Shown: positions 8,533 to 17,192, counted from the first letter of the stretch. The stretch: DNA of 64,000 nucleotides from Aeromicrobium phoceense (GCF_013868155.1 NZ_JACEOG010000001.1:806001-870000); one strand, 5' to 3'. Numbers and translations: made by a program. Notes: generated from the sequence alone by a model not told the origin.

Positions 8533-9395
8533 CCGTTCCCGACTGGTTCACCTGGGCGCTCGACCAGAAGCCCCAGCACCTCGAGCTCGACGTCGACGGC
8601 GTGCCCATCTCCTACCGCGCGTGGGGACGCTCGGGCGATCCCGTCGTGGTGCTCGTGCACGGCGGCGCGGCCCACGCGGGCTGGTGGGACCACGTCGCCC
8701 CGCACCTCGCTGTCGATCACCGCGTCCTGGCTCTCGACCTGAGCGGGCACGGCGACAGCGGCAGGCGCGAGGCGTACACGCTCGAGGCATGGGCCGGCGA
8801 GGTGATGGCGGTGGCCACCTCCGAGTCCACCGACAAGCCGGTGGTCTTCGGGCACAGCATGGGTGGCTTCGTCGCCCTCACCGCCGCCCGCGAGCACGGC
8901 GCCGGGATGCTCGGAGCGGCCGCGATCGACTCGCCCGTCCAGGCGGTGTCGCCCGAGGCCCGCTCGTGGCGCGCCGACCGCGCCGACCTGACGATGCCGC
9001 TCTACCCCGACGCCCGGACGATGGTGGCTCGCTTCCGCACGCTGCCCGAGGACCCGTCGTGCCTGCCGTACATCCGCGACCACATCGCGCGCGGCTCGAT
9101 CCAGCACGTCGTGCGCGAGGAGGGCTCGGGCTGGACGTGGAAGTTCGACCCGCGCGTCTTCCTGCGCTCGATGATGGAGCCCGCCGACGTGGCCCGCAGC
9201 GCGTGCGAGGTGGCGCTCCTGCGCGGCGAGCGCGGCATGGCCACCACCGACATCACCGAGGAGATCCGTTCGCGGCTCGGCGGCAACGTGCCCGTCACCG
9301 TGATCCCCGACTCGGGGCACCACATCATGCTGGACCAGCCCACCGCGCTCATCGCGGTGCTGCAGACCCTGCTCGGACAATGGAGGAGACGATGA
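8529..9395 (+). CDS. Alpha/beta-fold hydrolase
   Basis: 288 residues, GTG start overlapping the nitroreductase stop (GTGA). The oxyanion segment VLVHGGAAHAGWWDHV precedes the nucleophile elbow GHSMGG with Ser110, and the catalytic His lies in IPDSGHHIMLDQP near residue 263. This is the esterase/epoxide-hydrolase/C-C-hydrolase group of about 270-300 residues; the exact reaction cannot be assigned. Its neighbours, a nitroreductase upstream and an enoyl-CoA hydratase downstream (ATGA overlap), point to a catabolic role. Confidence 0.87.
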   Translation: MTVPDWFTWALDQKPQHLELDVDGVPISYRAWGRSGDPVVVLVHGGAAHAGWWDHVAPHLAVDHRVLALDLSGHGDSGRREAYTLEAWAGEVMAVATSESTDKPVVFGHSMGGFVALTAAREHGAGMLGAAAIDSPVQAVSPEARSWRADRADLTMPLYPDARTMVARFRTLPEDPSCLPYIRDHIARGSIQHVVREEGSGWTWKFDPRVFLRSMMEPADVARSACEVALLRGERGMATTDITEEIRSRLGGNVPVTVIPDSGHHIMLDQPTALIAVLQTLLGQWRRR

Positions 9396-10141
9396 CCGAC
9401 CTACTGGTCGACCGCACGGACGGCGTCCTGACGCTGACCCTGAACGCCCCGCAGCGACTCAACTCGGTGACCACCGAGATGTTCGAGCAGATGAGCGACG
9501 CGCTCGAGGATGCCGAGGGCGTCCGCGTCGCGGTCATCACCGGCGAGGGCCGCGCGTTCTGCTCCGGCGCCGTCATGGCCCCGGGCGCGACGAACACGGG
9601 CATCCTCGAGGCCGCCGACCGCCTGATCCACGCGCTGACGCAGGCCCCGTTCCCGGTGGTCGCGGCGCTGAACGGCCTGGCCGCCGGCATCGGCTCCTCG
9701 CTGGCGCTGGCCTCGGACTTCCAGGTGGCCAAGGAGGACGACTACATCCTCCAGGCGTTCGTCAACGTGGGCCTCATGGGCGACGGCGCCGCGCACGAGC
9801 TGATCGCCGCCTCGATCGGCCGGGCCCGTGCCACGCGCCTGCTGATGCTCGGTGAGAAGCTGCCGAACTCCGAGGCGCACGCCGCCGGCCTGATCACGCA
9901 CTGCGTGACCGCCGACGAGTGGCAGGCCGCGGTGGACGGCCTGGTCGACAAGCTGAAGTCCGGCCCCACCATGGCCTACGCGCGGATCAAGTCCACGATC
10001 AACGCCGCAGCGCTGGCGCACCTCGACGAGACCCTCGCGGCCGAGACGGTCGAGCAGGGCGTCCTGGGCGCATCGAACGACTTCGCCGAGGGCGTCGCCG
10101 CGTTCAGCGAGAAGCGTCAGGCCAAGTTCACCGGCGCGTGA
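9392..10141 (+). CDS. Enoyl-CoA hydratase/isomerase (crotonase) family protein
   Basis: 249 residues. The protein shows the crotonase plan: N-terminal RTDGVLTLTLNAPQRLNSV, the CoA oxyanion-hole strands in VITGEGRAFCSGA and VVAALNGLAAGIGSSLALAS, and the C-terminal EGVAAFSEKRQAKFTG helix typical of acyl-CoA hydratases. It acts on acyl-CoA thioesters in the cytoplasm. Where classical hydratases have one or two Glu residues, this protein has Asp/Gly in the middle loop (GLMGDGAAHELI), so hydratase versus isomerase is uncertain. ATG overlaps the upstream stop; the 3' end overlaps the convergent gene's 3' end by 14 nt. Confidence 0.88.
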   Translation: MTDLLVDRTDGVLTLTLNAPQRLNSVTTEMFEQMSDALEDAEGVRVAVITGEGRAFCSGAVMAPGATNTGILEAADRLIHALTQAPFPVVAALNGLAAGIGSSLALASDFQVAKEDDYILQAFVNVGLMGDGAAHELIAASIGRARATRLLMLGEKLPNSEAHAAGLITHCVTADEWQAAVDGLVDKLKSGPTMAYARIKSTINAAALAHLDETLAAETVEQGVLGASNDFAEGVAAFSEKRQAKFTGA

Positions 10142-11942
10142 ACGTCGCGACCACCGGCAGGTGGTCCGATGCCCGCAGGCCCGGCACCTCGACGTCCGAG
10201 GCGACCAGGTCGGGCGTCGAGAACAGGTAGTCGATCCGCTTCACGGGGGCGTCCGCCGGGCTCGTGTCCGCGCCGCCGGGAGCGGCGTCGACGAGTCCCA
10301 CGTCGATGACGTTGTCGTAGGCGGCGCTGTCCTCCTGCAGGTTGAAGTCCCCGCCGAGGACCATCGGGCCACCGAGCTCGCGCAGCCACGCGGCGAGGTC
10401 GGCCGACTGCGCGGTGACGCCCTCGTCGCTGCCGACGGGCTGCAGGTGGGTGGACACGAACCACGTCGACTCCCACGGTCCCTGCGGCCGTACCGCGATC
10501 GCCTGGGCGCCGGTGACCGCACCGTGCGACGGCAGCGCCCGCCGCTCGACGCGGGCCCGGCTCGCATCGACGAGGACGGCGTCGCCCCACACGGGGTCCG
10601 CCGCGGCACCCCACCAGGCCGTCCGGCCGGTCAGGCGTTCGAGGATCGCGAGCTGGTCCTGGCCGCCGTTGAGGAACCAGCCGCGGTCGATCTCGCTGAT
10701 CAGCCCGACGTCGGCGGAGACGAGGATCGCGGCGACGGCCTTCGGGCGGAACACGCCGTCCATCCCGTAGCCCATGCGCAGGTTGTAGGCCGCCACGCGA
10801 ACCTCGTCGTCCCGGGGCTCGGAGGCGTCGAACGGGCGGATGGTGAGCGCAGGGGCCGCCGCGGCCACGACTCCCACCGCCAGGGCCGTCACGCCGATGG
10901 CGGCCAGCGTCCTGGGCGGCGCGGTCGTCGCCGGCGCCGGGGGAGTGGTCGCGGCGGCGATGCCGATGACCAGGGCGACGCCCACCAGCAGCCAGTCGGC
11001 GCGGTACCCGAGGTCGTAGCCCGCGTAGTACGCGAAGAGCAGGGCCACCCAGACGAGACCGCCGAGTGCCAGCGTCATCGAGGTGCCGCGGTCTCCGTGG
11101 TCGGCGGCGCGCCACAGGTGGGCGAGCGCCGGCATCCCCACCACGAACGCCACCACGGTCCAGGCGGGCAGCAGTCCGTCGGCGTCGGTGACGAGGGCTG
11201 AGGCGGCGACCGCTCCCGTCAGCACGAGCGCGGCCGCCGCGGCCGAGACTCGCGTGACGGGCACGAGGGTCGCCGCGACGGCGAGCGTGGCGCCGAACGC
11301 GACCGCGGCGAGACCGGCCTCGCCCAAGGTGGCCGAGGCGCGCCCGGCGTTCGCGACGATCACGCCGGCGAGGAACAGTCCGGGCATCACGGTCAGGGCG
11401 AACCGCCGGCCGACTCCTCGGCCCTCCGCAGGGGTGCGCATCGTGGCGAGGCAGGCGACGAGCTGGGCGGCCAGCAGCAGCCACGCCCAGACGTCGTCAC
11501 GCCAGACCGCTCCCCACGTGCCGAGCGCGGCGTGGGTGGTCACCGCCACGGCGAGGCCGGCGACCACGCCCGTGACCGCCGCGTCACGGTGCCGGGGCAG
11601 CGCGAGGGAGAGCCAGGTCATGGCCGCGATCCCCGCGACGGAGGCGACGACGAGGTGCAGGTGGCCGCCGTCGGTGAGCTGGAGCACGACTCGGCCGGCC
11701 AGCGCGACGACGAGCGCTGCCGCGGCGAAGGTGCCTTCGCGGCCGAGGCGCCGCGCGACGGCCACGAGGAGCACCGGGACGAGGACGCACCCGAACGCGA
11801 ACGCGCCGATCAGCTCGGGCGGCGTCGTCGCGGCCTGACCGAAGATCGTGATGAGGGTCGGTGTCCACGCCCGCCACAGGTCGATCAGCAGCCACGTCCC
11901 GGCGGCGAGGTGGACGGCGGACGCGGCACCGAGGCGATTCAT
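10128..11942 (-). CDS. Multi-pass membrane protein with C-terminal endonuclease/exonuclease/phosphatase domain
   Basis: 604 residues. About residues 1-340 contain roughly ten hydrophobic helices separated by short Arg-containing loops. The C-terminal 250 residues are an EEP (exonuclease III/DNase I/sphingomyelinase) domain: VAAYNLRMGYG, SEIDRG, STHLQP, GGDFNLQED and the terminal RIDYLF...ASDHLPVVATF give the metal ligands and catalytic His/Asp. Membrane-anchored EEP proteins in actinobacteria are probably phosphodiesterases acting outside the cell, but the substrate is unknown. Start ATG at 11942 with a near-consensus TAGAAC box 6 nt upstream. Its last codons overlap the convergent crotonase. 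Confidence 0.85.
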   Translation of the reverse strand: MNRLGAASAVHLAAGTWLLIDLWRAWTPTLITIFGQAATTPPELIGAFAFGCVLVPVLLVAVARRLGREGTFAAAALVVALAGRVVLQLTDGGHLHLVVASVAGIAAMTWLSLALPRHRDAAVTGVVAGLAVAVTTHAALGTWGAVWRDDVWAWLLLAAQLVACLATMRTPAEGRGVGRRFALTVMPGLFLAGVIVANAGRASATLGEAGLAAVAFGATLAVAATLVPVTRVSAAAAALVLTGAVAASALVTDADGLLPAWTVVAFVVGMPALAHLWRAADHGDRGTSMTLALGGLVWVALLFAYYAGYDLGYRADWLLVGVALVIGIAAATTPPAPATTAPPRTLAAIGVTALAVGVVAAAAPALTIRPFDASEPRDDEVRVAAYNLRMGYGMDGVFRPKAVAAILVSADVGLISEIDRGWFLNGGQDQLAILERLTGRTAWWGAAADPVWGDAVLVDASRARVERRALPSHGAVTGAQAIAVRPQGPWESTWFVSTHLQPVGSDEGVTAQSADLAAWLRELGGPMVLGGDFNLQEDSAAYDNVIDVGLVDAAPGGADTSPADAPVKRIDYLFSTPDLVASDVEVPGLRASDHLPVVATFTRR

Positions 11943-11997
11943 GCCCCCGTTCTACCGGCTCCCCGGCCCGTTCGGGAGCGCCTCACCGCCGCAGCGG

Positions 11998-13398
11998 TCA
12001 GGCGCGGGAGCCGGCGAAGCCCAGGACCGCGGCGAGCCCCAGCGCGGACCGCGGGTGGTAGCCGGCGGTCCACAGCCCACCGTGCGCGGCGGCGTAGGCC
12101 TCCTCGCGCCACGGCTCCTCCTCGGGAGCCCGGTCGCTGCGCAGGTCGTGCACGAGCAGGGCGGCCATCAGCACGTTGCTCGTGGCGGGCTCGAAGACCT
12201 CGACGCCGAAGCGGTGCGCCCCGGCGTAGGCCGCGGCGAGCGCGCGGTTCTTGACGACCGAGGCGGTGCGCGTCGCCGGCGCGACGTTCAGCGACACCGT
12301 GGCGCCGTCGTGGCGCGCCGCGGCCGCGCGCCACCGCTGCAGCCGCTTGGCGAGGGCGTAGTTCGGGCCCTGCTGCGGCACGAGCGAGTCGCACACGCCG
12401 ATCTCCACGTCCGGCGGGTAGTTGCGCTGCAGGAGGCGCCCGCCGCTGAGCGTCCGGAACGGCGCCCGCAGCAGGCGGCGGCCGCTCTCGTAGGCGTCGT
12501 TCGAGGTGGTGACGGCCCCTGCCGGCACGGCGAAGACGTCGGTCGGGGTGGCGAGGTAGGCCAGGGCCGTGTCGGGCCGCTGTGCCACCAGCCGGGCCGC
12601 GATGGCGTCGGCGGCGGCCGAGACGCGCACGTGGGTGGCCCCGTCGGCGTAGCAGTACGTGCCGAGGACGAGACGGCCCTCGAGGTCCTCCAGCCACCGG
12701 CCCAGCTCGGGCAGCGTGTGCAGCAGGTCGGCCCCGGTCTCCTTGCCGCCCACGGGCAGCCGCACCCGCCCCGCGCCCTCGCGGGCGTGGTCGCGGATGC
12801 GCTTCTGGATGTCGGCGCGCGGCAGGTCCACCGCGACGACGTCGGCGCCCCACCGCAGCAGCGACCGGTAGGGACCCATCTCGGCGCCGGCGCCCAGCAC
12901 CACGACGGTGTCGCCCTCGAGCCGCAGCCACTCCGGGTGGGCGGCCACCTCGCGGATCGCCTCGGAGAACGTCGGCTCGACGACGCCGCGCCGGACCCAG
13001 TCGTCGAGCTGCTCGTCCAACGCGGCGCCGGTGAGCCGCTCGCCGCGGTAGGGCACGCTCAGCTCGGTCTCCGGCTCGGCCTCACCGGCGATGTCGACGG
13101 TCGTCCACTCGTGACCCGCGGCACGGGAGTCGAGCGCTTCGGCCAGCGAGCCGTCGCCGCAGCGCATCTGCTCGTGGATGCTGCGCAGGCCCTCGGTCGC
13201 GATCGTCACGGCGTCCTCGGGCGGGGCGAGCCCCGCCTCGAGGAGTCGGGAGAAGTGGATGAGGTATCCGCGGCGCCAGTTCGTCTCACGCTCGGCCGCC
13301 TGCGCGCCCACCGGATCGACCTTGCGCAGCGCGTCGGCCACGACCTGGCGCGCGGTGGCGGTGGAACTGTCGGTGGGAAAGCGGACTCCGGTGGCCAT
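11998..13398 (-). CDS. Conserved Rossmann-like protein of unknown function
   Basis: 466 residues from the ATG at 13398; an in-frame GTG at 13434 would add 12 residues but covers the palindrome at 13404-13417, so the shorter start is preferred. A central segment GDTVVVLGAGAEMGPYRSLL, followed about 20 residues later by an acidic residue ending strand 2 (VVAVDLPR), resembles the nucleotide- or SAM-binding loop of a Rossmann fold. The rest has no motif I recognise. No signal peptide or membrane segment is apparent. It is divergent from the MDR oxidoreductase gene at 13470, and the two may be co-regulated by the inverted repeats between them. Function unassigned. Confidence 0.75.
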   Translation of the reverse strand: MATGVRFPTDSSTATARQVVADALRKVDPVGAQAAERETNWRRGYLIHFSRLLEAGLAPPEDAVTIATEGLRSIHEQMRCGDGSLAEALDSRAAGHEWTTVDIAGEAEPETELSVPYRGERLTGAALDEQLDDWVRRGVVEPTFSEAIREVAAHPEWLRLEGDTVVVLGAGAEMGPYRSLLRWGADVVAVDLPRADIQKRIRDHAREGAGRVRLPVGGKETGADLLHTLPELGRWLEDLEGRLVLGTYCYADGATHVRVSAAADAIAARLVAQRPDTALAYLATPTDVFAVPAGAVTTSNDAYESGRRLLRAPFRTLSGGRLLQRNYPPDVEIGVCDSLVPQQGPNYALAKRLQRWRAAAARHDGATVSLNVAPATRTASVVKNRALAAAYAGAHRFGVEVFEPATSNVLMAALLVHDLRSDRAPEEEPWREEAYAAAHGGLWTAGYHPRSALGLAAVLGFAGSRA

Positions 13399-13403
13399 GA
13401 ACC

Positions 13404-13417
13404 TGAGGATATCCTCA
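13404..13417. promoter_or_regulatory. Perfect 14-bp palindrome, candidate operator
   Basis: TGAGGATATCCTCA is a perfect 14-bp palindrome 6 nt upstream of the ATG at 13398 on the minus strand. Position and symmetry suggest a dimeric regulator site; no cognate regulator is adjacent. Confidence 0.45.
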
Positions 13418-13433
13418 AGTTCGTGGACGGGCA

Positions 13434-13449
13434 CTAAGCAAGCGCTTAG
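13434..13449. promoter_or_regulatory. Inverted repeat CTAAGC-N4-GCTTAG, candidate TetR-type operator
   Basis: The 16-bp element CTAAGCAAGCGCTTAG has 6-bp perfect arms. It lies 8 nt upstream of the TACGCT -10 box (13458-13463) of the MDR gene at 13470, overlapping where RNA polymerase would bind. AAGCGCTTA-like palindromes are common TetR-family targets near actinobacterial lipid-metabolism genes; the regulator here is unknown. Confidence 0.5.
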
Positions 13450-13469
13450 ATATCCGCTACGCTCAGGGC

Positions 13470-14441
13470 ATGCGAGCGATCCAGATCACATCCCTCGACG
13501 GTCCCGAGGCCGTCGAACTCGTCGACGTCGAGGCCCCGAAGCGTGGCGAGGACCAGGTCCTCATCGATGTGAAGGCCGCCGGCGTGGCCTTCCCCGAGCT
13601 GCTGCAGAGCCGCGGCCGCTACCAGTTACAGCCTCCGCTGCCCTTCACTCCGGGCGCCGAGGTGGCCGGGGTCGTGGTCGAGGCGCCCGCGGACTCCGGC
13701 TTCGCCCCGGGCGACCGCGTGGCCGCACTGCCGATGCTCGGCGGCTTCGCCGAGCAGGTCGTCGCGGACCAGCTCCTCACGTTCAAGCTCCCCGACTCGG
13801 TGTCCTTCGCCGAGGGCGCCTCCTTCATGTTCAACTACGCCACGGTCTACTTCGCACTGGTGAACCGCGGCGGCCTCGCCGAGGGCGAGCGCGTACTGGT
13901 GCATGGTGCCTCCGGCGGCATCGGCACCGCCGCGATCCAGGTGGCGAAGGCGTTCGGTGCCGGCCACGTGATCGCCGTGACGTCCACCGATGTCAAGGGC
14001 GAGATCGCCGTGGCCGCGGGCGCCGACGAGTACGTGCTCTCCGAGGGCTTCAAGGATGCCGTCAAGGCGTCCGGCGGCGTCGACATCGTCGTGGACCCCG
14101 TGGGCAACCCGGCCGGCGGCGACCGTTTCACCGACTCCCTGCGCTGCCTCGTCGACGACGGCCGGATCCTCATCATCGGCTTCACCGCCGGCGAGATCCC
14201 CAAGATCGCCGCCAACCGTCTGCTGCTCAACAACCTCTCGGCCGTCGGCGTCGGCTGGGGCGCCTACGCGATGAAGCGCCCCGGCCTGATCAAGCAGCAG
14301 TGGGACGCGATGGTCGAGCACCTGGCCTCCGGCGCGCTGAAGCCGATCGTCGGGCAGTCGTTCGCGTTCGAGGACGCCTCCGAGGCGCTGCTGACGCTCG
14401 ACCGGGCGCAGGCCACCGGCAAGCTCGTGCTGGAGTTCTGA
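13470..14441 (+). CDS. NADPH:quinone oxidoreductase-type MDR protein
   Basis: 323 residues. A zinc-less medium-chain dehydrogenase/reductase: N-terminal GroES-like domain (VKAAGVAFPELLQSRGRYQ), then the Rossmann loop in VLVHGASGGIGTAAIQVAKAFGA near residue 150, and a C-terminal catalytic-domain end (TLDRAQATGKLVLEF). There are no structural-zinc cysteines, matching the QOR/Zta1 branch that reduces quinones or enones with NADPH. The ATG has a TACGCT box 6 nt upstream, so the message is probably leaderless. The downstream phosphatase starts 4 nt after the stop, so they are likely cotranscribed. Confidence 0.9.
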   Translation: MRAIQITSLDGPEAVELVDVEAPKRGEDQVLIDVKAAGVAFPELLQSRGRYQLQPPLPFTPGAEVAGVVVEAPADSGFAPGDRVAALPMLGGFAEQVVADQLLTFKLPDSVSFAEGASFMFNYATVYFALVNRGGLAEGERVLVHGASGGIGTAAIQVAKAFGAGHVIAVTSTDVKGEIAVAAGADEYVLSEGFKDAVKASGGVDIVVDPVGNPAGGDRFTDSLRCLVDDGRILIIGFTAGEIPKIAANRLLLNNLSAVGVGWGAYAMKRPGLIKQQWDAMVEHLASGALKPIVGQSFAFEDASEALLTLDRAQATGKLVLEF

Positions 14442-14445
14442 GCAC

Positions 14446-15114
14446 GTGGGAACCCTGCACCTGGTCCGTCACGGCCAGGCGTCCTTCGGGACCGACGACT
14501 ACGACCGTCTCAGTGAGCTGGGCACCCGGCAGTCCGCCGCGCTCGGCGCCGGCTGGGAGGCGGGCGGAGCCGTCTTCACCGACGCCATCGCCGGCGGGAT
14601 GCTGCGTCACGCCCAGACCGCGATCGCCGCGATCGACGCCAGCGGACTCGGTGAGGAGGACGCCGACCCCGGCCTGCCCGGCTACGAGGTCGACCCCCGT
14701 TGGAACGAGTACGACCACCTCGCCGTCGCCACCGCGTTCGATCCGGGTGCACTGACGAAGAACTCCAAGGAGTTCCAGGCCGCGCTCAACGCCGCGATCG
14801 ACGCGTGGCGCAGTGGCGAGGGCGACTTCCACGAGCCGTACGCGCTGTTCCGCGAGCGGGTCCTCGCCGGGTTCAAGGAGGCCGTCGAGCTCGCCTCCGG
14901 CAAGGGCCGCCGCGTGCTGGTGTTCACCTCGGGCGGGCCGATCGCGATGGTCGCCTCCGAGCTCATCACCGGCGACGACTCGGCATTCCAGAAGCTCAAT
15001 GACGTCGTGGTCAACAGCAGTGTCACTACCCTCATGGTGGGCGCCACGGGCCCGCGGGTGCTGACGTTCAACGACCACAGCCACCTGCGCGCCGCGGACG
15101 TCACCTTCCGCTGA
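14446..15114 (+). CDS. Histidine phosphatase (phosphoglycerate-mutase superfamily)
   Basis: 222 residues, GTG start 4 nt after the MDR gene. The catalytic RHG motif is at the N-terminus (LHLVRHGQASFG, His about residue 8), and the second catalytic His-containing strand region appears near the C-terminus (FTSGGPIAM variant and FNDHSHL). The family transfers phosphate through a phospho-His and includes phosphatases for sugar phosphates and cofactors. In this branch the usual S-H-G motif near the C-terminus reads TSGGPI, as in many actinobacterial members. Substrate unknown; it sits between two oxidoreductase genes of a probable catabolic operon. Confidence 0.85.
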   Translation: MGTLHLVRHGQASFGTDDYDRLSELGTRQSAALGAGWEAGGAVFTDAIAGGMLRHAQTAIAAIDASGLGEEDADPGLPGYEVDPRWNEYDHLAVATAFDPGALTKNSKEFQAALNAAIDAWRSGEGDFHEPYALFRERVLAGFKEAVELASGKGRRVLVFTSGGPIAMVASELITGDDSAFQKLNDVVVNSSVTTLMVGATGPRVLTFNDHSHLRAADVTFR

Positions 15115-15130
15115 CACGACGAGGAGCGAC

Positions 15131-15889
15131 ATGCGACGGAACACGCTGATCACGGGCGCCAGCTCGGGGCTGGGCGAGGGCATGGCCCGCCACCTGGCCG
15201 CGTCCGGACACCACCTGGCGATCACGGCCCGACGGGTCGAGCGGCTCGAGGCGCTGCGGGCCGAGCTCGTGGCCGCGCACCCGGGCGTCGAGGTCTCCGT
15301 GCACGCGCTCGACGTCAACGACCACGACGCCGTGTTCCGGGTGTTCGGCGAGGCGGCCGCCGCCCACGGTGGTCTCGATCGCGTGATCGTCAACGCCGGC
15401 CTGGGCAAGGGTGGCCGCATCGGCACCGGGAAGTTCGAGGCCAACCGCGAGACCGCGATGACGAACTTCGTCGCCGCGCTCGCGCAGGCCGAAGCGGCCA
15501 TGGAGCACTTCTACGAGCGCGGGGCCGGGCACCTCGTGCTGATCTCGTCGATGTCCGCCATGCGTGGCATGCCGTCGTCGATGACGACGTACGCGGCCAC
15601 GAAGGCCGGCGTCGCGCACCTCGCGGAGGGGATCCGCTCGGACCTGATCGGCCGCAAGGGCCACGACATCAAGGTCACGACGCTCTACCCGGGCTACATC
15701 GCCAGCGAGATGAACGCGCAGGTCGAGCAGGAGCAGAGGCTCATGGTCGACACCGCCACGGGCACCGCCGCGATGGTGAAGTACATCGAGAAGGAAGTCG
15801 TCGACGCCGCCGTGCCCGCCTGGCCCTGGGCCCCCATCGGGCAGGTCATGAAGCACGCCCCGCTCTCGGTGGTGCGCAAGCTCGTCTGA
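15131..15889 (+). CDS. Short-chain dehydrogenase/reductase
   Basis: 252 residues, ATG at 15131 behind GAGGAG. Classical SDR: cofactor loop TGASSGLGEGMA at residues 8-19, NAG motif (VNAGLGKGG), catalytic Ser in LISSMSAMRG and YAATK as the YxxxK motif. An Arg after the first loop (ARRVERL) suggests NADP preference. It is third in the MDR-phosphatase-SDR set. The extended C-terminus (PAWPWAPIGQVMKHAP) occurs in SDRs acting on hydrophobic substrates; the actual substrate is unknown. Confidence 0.9.
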   Translation: MRRNTLITGASSGLGEGMARHLAASGHHLAITARRVERLEALRAELVAAHPGVEVSVHALDVNDHDAVFRVFGEAAAAHGGLDRVIVNAGLGKGGRIGTGKFEANRETAMTNFVAALAQAEAAMEHFYERGAGHLVLISSMSAMRGMPSSMTTYAATKAGVAHLAEGIRSDLIGRKGHDIKVTTLYPGYIASEMNAQVEQEQRLMVDTATGTAAMVKYIEKEVVDAAVPAWPWAPIGQVMKHAPLSVVRKLV

Positions 15890-15924
15890 GTCGAGGCGCC
15901 GGCGATCTCACCCGTCGGCACTAT

Positions 15925-15944
15925 TGAAGTTGAGTTTGGCTTCA
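15925..15944 (+). promoter_or_regulatory. 20-bp regulon box (site 1), upstream of binding protein 1
   Basis: TGAAGTTGAGTTTGGCTTCA fits the TGAA-N12-TTCA pattern shared with 17138, 17161, 28921, 30974 (reverse strand) and 34526. A TAGGTT -10-like box starts 2 nt downstream (15947), so a protein bound here would cover the -35/-10 spacer, as expected for a repressor. Confidence 0.65.
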
Positions 15945-15955
15945 CCTAGGTTCAT

Positions 15956-15971
15956 CGTGACCTACCTCACA
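15956..15971 (+). promoter_or_regulatory. Crp/GlxR-like 16-bp site (site 1)
   Basis: CGTGACCTACCTCACA matches the cAMP-receptor pattern TGTGA-N6-TCACA with one mismatch. Comparable sequences follow the other regulon boxes at 17193, 28960, 31014 and 34551. Confidence 0.45.
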
Positions 15972-16047
15972 TCGACGTCGCTCCGACGTCCTCGGAGCAG
16001 GTCGTGGGTCCGCCCGTCCGCGGCGGACTCGAGCTTGAGGAGGCTCG

Positions 16048-17028
16048 ATGAACATTCGACGCATGGCATTCGGGGCGACGATGGCCGCGGTCCTCGCGAC
16101 CGCGTCCGCCTGTGGCAGCTCGGACGGCGACGGTGACAGTGGTGGCGGGGGAGGGGACGAGTCCTACGACATCGGCATCGTGCAGTTCTCGGCGACGGAC
16201 GAGACCGCCGAGAAGGCGATCAACTCCTACATTGACGTCGCCGACGAGGAGGGCTGGAACGTCACGAAGGTCGATCCCCAGGGCTCGGTGGACAAGGCCA
16301 TCAGCGCGGTCAACGACTTCGTCCAGAAGGGCGTCGACCTGATCATCGTCACGGTCTTCCCGACCGACCAGATCACCGGCGGCGTGCGCGCGGCCACCGA
16401 GGCCGGCATCCCGATCATCTCGTTCAGCGGCGGCTCCGGCGAGGGGGTGCCGCTCAACGCCGACTCCGGTGCACTGGTCTCGACCGACATCTCGAAGCAG
16501 CTCGTGGACGACATGGGCGGCGAGGGTGAGCTGCTCCTGCTCGGCTACAAGAGCGGTCTGCCGTGCATCGGCCGTGAGGAGGCGCTGAACGACGCCCTCG
16601 AGGGCAGCGACATCACCGTCACCCGCCAGGAGGTGGCCATCCCCGGCCAGGTGGAGAGCGGCACGAAGTTCACGCAGGCGTGGCTGGCCAAGAACCCCGA
16701 GGGCAGCGGCAACCTCGCCATCTGGGCGTGCTTCGACGACCCGGCGCTCGGTGCGGTCAGCGCCTTGCGCTCGGCGGACCGGGACGACGTGAAGGTCTAC
16801 GGCATCAACGGCACGCCCGCCGCGGTGACCGCGGTGCAGTCGGGCGCCATGCGCGCCACGGCGTTCATCGACGTCGCGGGGGCCGGCGCGGAGCTGGCCG
16901 AGCGCACGCCGGACGTCATCGAGGGCGGCGTCGACGCCGAGCCGGAGGACATCCCGATCCCGACGTTCGTGGTCACGAAGGAGTCCTACGACGAGTTCGC
17001 GGAGAAGTACCCGGACGAGGTGGAGTAG
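16048..17028 (+). CDS. Lipoprotein substrate-binding protein of an RbsB-type ABC importer (copy 1)
   Basis: 326 residues. The N-terminus is a lipoprotein signal (MNIRRMAFGATMAAVLATASAC) with the lipobox Cys at 22, then a Gly/Ser/Asp-rich tether. The rest is a type-I periplasmic-binding fold (Peripla_BP_4): DIGIVQFSATDETAEK, a DFVQKGVDLIIV repeat unit and IPIPTFVVTKESYDEF near the end. It would capture a small ligand outside the membrane for the importer encoded at 20749-23333. A paralogue lies at 19728. This copy is separated from the permease by the ligase and SDR genes, has its own boxed promoter and is followed by a strong terminator. Confidence 0.9.
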   Translation: MNIRRMAFGATMAAVLATASACGSSDGDGDSGGGGGDESYDIGIVQFSATDETAEKAINSYIDVADEEGWNVTKVDPQGSVDKAISAVNDFVQKGVDLIIVTVFPTDQITGGVRAATEAGIPIISFSGGSGEGVPLNADSGALVSTDISKQLVDDMGGEGELLLLGYKSGLPCIGREEALNDALEGSDITVTRQEVAIPGQVESGTKFTQAWLAKNPEGSGNLAIWACFDDPALGAVSALRSADRDDVKVYGINGTPAAVTAVQSGAMRATAFIDVAGAGAELAERTPDVIEGGVDAEPEDIPIPTFVVTKESYDEFAEKYPDEVE

Positions 17029-17042
17029 GCCCTGCTCCGTCC

Positions 17043-17079
17043 GGAAGGCCCGGCACCGCCTGCGGTGCCGGGCCTTTCC
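17043..17079 (+). terminator. Rho-independent-type hairpin after binding protein 1
   Basis: Long GC stem, AAGGCCCGGCACC pairing with GGTGCCGGGCCTT around a short GCCTGC loop, 15 nt downstream of the stop codon. It lacks a long T tract, as usual in high-GC actinobacteria. Confidence 0.75.
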
Positions 17080-17137
17080 GCATCTTCGGGCGCACGCCAT
17101 GGCCCATCGGGACCACGCGAAGATGGCCCGGAGTTTC

Positions 17138-17157
17138 TGAAATTGAGTTCAGTTTTC
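17138..17157 (+). promoter_or_regulatory. 20-bp regulon box (site 2a), ligase promoter
   Basis: TGAAATTGAGTTCAGTTTTC, a close match to the box at 15925 with the last half-site degraded. It is followed 3 nt later by a second box at 17161, giving a tandem pair spaced 23 bp centre to centre. Confidence 0.6.
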
Positions 17158-17160
17158 TAT

Positions 17161-17180
17161 TGAACCCGTGATCGGTTTCA
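17161..17180 (+). promoter_or_regulatory. 20-bp regulon box (site 2b), ligase promoter
   Basis: TGAACCCGTGATCGGTTTCA, with perfect TGAA/TTCA ends and the GGTTTCA right half also seen at 28921. A TACGTT -10-like box begins 2 nt later at 17183. Confidence 0.65.
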
Positions 17181-17192
17181 CATACGTTGCTC

